A stretch of DNA of 17,728 nt from contig DAOUBF010000024.1 in NCBI GenBank assembly GCA_034432795.1, positions 1-17,728 of the forward strand, in the 5' to 3' direction. How positions within the stretch are numbered: the first letter of the stretch is position 1; each line of letters starts with the position of its first letter. The notes below the pieces were generated by a model, which worked only from the letters and a program-made list of their open reading frames with translations, did not search any database and was not told where the DNA came from. Source of the DNA: DAOUBF01 sp034432795 (GTDB lineage: Bacteria; Chloroflexota; Anaerolineae; DSLN01). Of the stretch, positions 14,782 through 17,728 are shown piece by piece. The position numbers and the translations under genes were made by a program.

Positions 14782-17330
14782 CGGGGGACAGCAGGTGGTG
14801 GAGGGCAGAAATAGGCCTGGCGCTTATCCTCCTTCTGGTTGCGCTGAGCGCCTGCAACCGCACGCCCTCCCGCGAAGATGAGCTACGCGCGACGGTAGCA
14901 GCCCTTCAGACGCAGGTCGGACAAGGGGGGGCTACCCAGCCTGCGCCGACTGCGTCCGGCAACCAGGGGCAACCTCAGGCGACGGCAGCCCAGCCGGTCG
15001 CATCATCTCCGCCATCCCAGGCGACCGCGCGGCCCGCGCCCACCGCCGTCAAGCCCTCCGGCCCGATCACACCGTCCACGAACCATCCCCGTCTATGGTT
15101 GCGCCCCGACGACGTGGAGCGGCTGCGCTCGTGGGCCGTGGACAGCAATCCCCTGTTCCGCGACGCACTGGTGCCGTTGGCGAACCAGGCCAAAGCCGAC
15201 ATGGATGCAGGGAGCGTAGCAGCGGGAGACAGCGGCGGCGACAGTTGGGAAGAGTATCCCACGGAAATGTACGCCGAATTGTTCGCCTTTATGTCGCTGA
15301 TCAGCCAAGATGCCGCTACGCGGGACGACTACGCCAGCCGAGCGCGCTCGCTCTTGATGCGCGTCATGGACGAAGCCGCCAAAGGCCCGGCAGAGGGCCA
15401 GCCATTTCGCGACCCGGGCTTCGCCGCCTCCGACTCCGATCGCTCGCGCTGGTGGGGCGAAGGCTTTGCCCTGACGGTGGATTGGATTTATCCTTACCTG
15501 AGCGCCGCCGACAAAGCCACCATCCACAAGGTCTTCCTACGCTGGGCCGACGACATTGTGCGTGAGGGCTACCACCATCCTGAACCCATCGGTGTCCTCA
15601 ACGACCCGGTCCTGGTCAGCGATCCGGCTATCAGCCGCTGGGCCGGGAACAACTACTTCACCGCCCACATGCGCAACCTGGGCCTGATGGCGATGGCCCT
15701 GGACGACGCCGACGACCCCAACCATGAGCTTGGCGACGCCCTCAACACTGCCATCGGCGCCCATCTCTATATGGTGAACGACCTCTTCCACAACGACTCG
15801 CGTGGCGGGCTGGGGCCGGAGGGCTTTGAGTACAGCCCACAAACCATCGCCTACGTGACACAGTTTCTGTTGGCCTTGCACACGGCAGGCCGGGACGATC
15901 CAGCTCTCTTCGGTCCCCAGGTCGCCCTGATGCAGGACCCCTTTTGGGATGACTTCATCGCGGCCTACGTCCACTCGCTCAGCCCAGCCCCAGTCATGGA
16001 CCCGGATCAGGGGCCAATGTACCAGCCAGCCTGGTATGGAGACGGCCAAAACTATACTGCTGGCGACTTCATTGCTGCACTCGGCCCACTGGCGCTATAT
16101 GACGAGGCCGTCGGCAACACGACGCGCCTGGCGGCGATACGCTGGATCCAGACAAACATGGCGCCGGGCGGCGCGGACGGGCTTGTCGAGCGGGTGAGGG
16201 ACGCGAATGCGTTTAGCGCCGCGATTCTCTACTTTATGCTCTTTGACCCCGCTGCTCCGCCTCCGGCTGATCCCCGTCCGGCCTTGCCACTCACGTTCTA
16301 CGCGCCGGGGATAGGCCGCCTGTTCGCCCGCACCAGTTGGAGCGCCGAGGCAAACTGGTTCACCTATAGCCTGGGTTGGAATACGATAGACCACCAGCAC
16401 GGCGACGGCAACACATTTGAGTTTTATCGCCAGGGGGAGTGGCTGACCAAGGAGCGCACAGGCTACGATCTGAGCAGCTCCGACTATCACAACACGCTGG
16501 CGCTTCAAAACAGTCCGCCGGAGCACAACGACCCCGGCGACTACCGCCATGATCTGGGACAGCGCGGCTCGCAATGGCTCTACGCGCCCAGCGGCGATGG
16601 GCACATTCTGGCGACCAGTTTCGGCCGGGGCTTCGTCTATGCGCTGGGCGATGCGACCGATCTGTACAACTCGGAATACGAAGGCGCGACCGACATCGCC
16701 CACGCCAGCCGCTCCATTCTCTGGCTGCAACCCGACCTGATTGTCGTCTATGACCGGGCGGCTTCGCAGACCGGCGGGCGCTTTAAGCGGTTCTGGTTGA
16801 ATCTACCGGCAGACGCCAGCGTTTCGGGCAGCCTGACGACGATGACGACGGCAAAACAGCAGTTCTTTATCACCACGCTACTGCCCACTGATGCGGCCAT
16901 CAGTATCGAACCGGCGGAGCCGATGGAGGACTTCATCGCCCAGAACGAGCCGATGCAGTACCGGCTGCGCGTCGAAGCGCCGGGCGGCCCACGAAGTGTG
17001 CGCTTTTTGCACGTCCTGCAAGGCGCCGACGCCGGCGCCAGCCCGACCGCCGTCACGCTGGTCGAAAGCCTGGAGGGAACGCCTTTCGTTGGAGTACAGG
17101 TGGGCGTGACCGTCGTCCTGTTCCCGGTGGACCTAGATGCGAGTTTCGATCAGATCACCTATACTGTGCCCGCCAGCGTATCGGCGCACGTGATCACCGG
17201 CCTGACACCCAACGGCGACTATAACGTGGTCACTCAAACGTCGGGCAATAACGTGCAAGTCACGATCACCTCCGGGACAGGCGCAAGGGCGGATAGCGGC
17301 GGCGTGCTCGTCGTGGGGACGCTACGGTGA
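14778..17330 (+). CDS. Lipoprotein with heparinase II/III-like polysaccharide-lyase domain
   Basis: An 850-aa exported protein. The lipobox LSAC puts the lipidated cysteine at residue 26. A short coiled coil ('REDELRATVAALQTQV', 32-47) and an Ala/Pro/Thr/Gln-rich linker (50-100) follow, so the enzyme is tethered and held away from the membrane. Residues 100-480 look like the alpha/alpha toroid of heparinase-type lyases, starting 'HPRLWLRPDDVERL'. The heparinase II/III beta-sandwich begins near 503 and contains 'DHQHGDGNTFEF' (538-549), the family's His-rich signature, then 'LTKERTGYD'. Such enzymes cleave uronic-acid polysaccharides (heparin, alginate); the substrate is not predictable here. 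Its ATG overlaps the ATPase stop (ATGA). No sugar-uptake genes surround it, which is unusual for a nutrient-scavenging lyase. Confidence 0.83.
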   Translation: MTGDSRWWRAEIGLALILLLVALSACNRTPSREDELRATVAALQTQVGQGGATQPAPTASGNQGQPQATAAQPVASSPPSQATARPAPTAVKPSGPITPSTNHPRLWLRPDDVERLRSWAVDSNPLFRDALVPLANQAKADMDAGSVAAGDSGGDSWEEYPTEMYAELFAFMSLISQDAATRDDYASRARSLLMRVMDEAAKGPAEGQPFRDPGFAASDSDRSRWWGEGFALTVDWIYPYLSAADKATIHKVFLRWADDIVREGYHHPEPIGVLNDPVLVSDPAISRWAGNNYFTAHMRNLGLMAMALDDADDPNHELGDALNTAIGAHLYMVNDLFHNDSRGGLGPEGFEYSPQTIAYVTQFLLALHTAGRDDPALFGPQVALMQDPFWDDFIAAYVHSLSPAPVMDPDQGPMYQPAWYGDGQNYTAGDFIAALGPLALYDEAVGNTTRLAAIRWIQTNMAPGGADGLVERVRDANAFSAAILYFMLFDPAAPPPADPRPALPLTFYAPGIGRLFARTSWSAEANWFTYSLGWNTIDHQHGDGNTFEFYRQGEWLTKERTGYDLSSSDYHNTLALQNSPPEHNDPGDYRHDLGQRGSQWLYAPSGDGHILATSFGRGFVYALGDATDLYNSEYEGATDIAHASRSILWLQPDLIVVYDRAASQTGGRFKRFWLNLPADASVSGSLTTMTTAKQQFFITTLLPTDAAISIEPAEPMEDFIAQNEPMQYRLRVEAPGGPRSVRFLHVLQGADAGASPTAVTLVESLEGTPFVGVQVGVTVVLFPVDLDASFDQITYTVPASVSAHVITGLTPNGDYNVVTQTSGNNVQVTITSGTGARADSGGVLVVGTLR

Positions 17331-17363
17331 TGGCGATGGCCCGCCGTCTAATAGGAGATAACG

Positions 17364-17728
17364 ATGTCTGATACCAACCGGCACAGCGCCCCCATCCAAC
17401 TGATGCTGCCGGAGATGCGCGAGGAGTTTGAGCGCGGCCTGCGCTTCACACACGTCATGCTGGATGTGAACCAGCGCCAGGGCCGGGCCTCGGTGGCCAT
17501 GGTCCAGGCGCTGGCCAATGTGCTCCTCCAGAAGGGCCTCGTCCAGGAGGAGGAACTGAAAGCGGCGTTGGCGGAAGCAGAGAAAGAGGTCGCTGAGGCC
17601 CGGCAGCCCCGCGTGCGCCTGGGGAATATGGGCGACAAATACGCCGAGGGCGAGGCAGTGGAGATTGACTGCGCCAGCCTGATCCACCTGTGCCACGCCC
17701 GCTGCTGCACCTTCAAGTTCTACCTGAC
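17364..17728 (+). CDS. YkgJ-like cysteine-cluster protein, 3' end beyond window
   Basis: The first 121 codons of a gene that runs off the window. Residues 1-100 are helical, soluble and charged ('PEMREEFERGLRF', 'QKGLVQEEELKAALAEAEKE'). Then 'EIDCASLIHLCHARCC' supplies Cys103, Cys110, Cys114 and Cys115, the C-x6-C-x3-CC arrangement that opens the YkgJ zinc/iron-chelating cysteine cluster; the remaining cysteines would lie downstream. The helical N-terminal extension is longer than in plain YkgJ proteins. The start ATG has AGGAG at 17353-17357, 6 nt upstream, and lies 33 bp after the lipoprotein stop, so it should belong to the same transcript. Family identification rests on half of the motif and is therefore tentative. 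Confidence 0.65.
   Translation, partial: MSDTNRHSAPIQLMLPEMREEFERGLRFTHVMLDVNQRQGRASVAMVQALANVLLQKGLVQEEELKAALAEAEKEVAEARQPRVRLGNMGDKYAEGEAVEIDCASLIHLCHARCCTFKFYL

Noticed and set aside
10829..17728. A complete extracellular contractile injection system
   Set aside because: Only the ATPase resembles such systems. No sheath, tube, LysM adaptor, spike or baseplate protein is in the window, so the system cannot be called from this sequence.
1..17728. CRISPR array, insertion sequence or phage integration site
   Set aside because: I found no regularly spaced identical repeats, no transposase or integrase frame, and no direct-repeat ends around any gene block.

Overview
The window looks like chromosomal DNA from a GC-rich bacterium, most likely a member of the Chloroflexota. 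This is inferred from content, not from a marker gene. The hints are a BTAD/SARP-type activator in a genome rich in TPR and tandem-XRE proteins, an EF-G-like paralogue, secreted proteins with Ala/Pro/Thr/Gln-rich linkers or a C-terminal 'YLPLI' tail, and C-rich/G-rich hairpin repeats between genes. The promoters I could read are ordinary sigma-70 type (TTGnnn, 16-17 bp, TATAAT). There is no rRNA, convincing tRNA, CRISPR array, transposase or integrase. No gene-free stretch exceeds 300 bp.

Layout. (1) 36-2786, plus strand: a promoter and three closely spaced genes: a tandem-HTH regulator, a TPR protein and a multi-pass GT87 (DUF2029) glycosyltransferase whose base composition differs from its neighbours. 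A palindromic terminator-like element at 2834-2871 separates them from convergent genes. (2) 2893-7692, minus strand: an EF-G-like GTPase with its own near-consensus promoter, a secreted L,D-transpeptidase and a secreted Asp-box (BNR/sialidase-fold) protein. (3) 7769-10787, plus strand: a promoter, a double C-rich/G-rich hairpin repeat and a 15-bp palindrome precede an SDR oxidoreductase. A branched-chain aminotransferase with its own promoter follows, then a membrane protein with a PH-like region and DUF1648. (4) 10829-17728, plus strand: the most interesting part. A SARP-family activator with an N-terminal coiled coil lies directly upstream of a tightly packed gene set: a 71-aa conserved-looking protein, a double-AAA+ ATPase, a large heparinase II/III-like lipoprotein and a YkgJ-type cysteine-cluster protein cut by the window end. 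The first three junctions are ATGA overlaps or very short.

The promoter of the last gene set carries three direct repeats starting with TAACYG, exactly 11 bp apart. The last hexamer ends 8 bp before a -10-like TACACT. This is the classical arrangement of SARP binding sites, so the simplest reading is that the SARP protein switches on the downstream genes. The ATPase (N-terminal alpha-helical/winged-helix region, a degenerate first AAA+ domain, an intact second AAA+ domain) resembles the ATPases that accompany extracellular contractile injection systems. No sheath, tube, spike or baseplate gene lies in this window, so a link to such a machine is only a hypothesis about what follows downstream. 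If it is not one, the ATPase + lipoprotein polysaccharide lyase + cysteine-cluster set is an unfamiliar SARP-controlled module.
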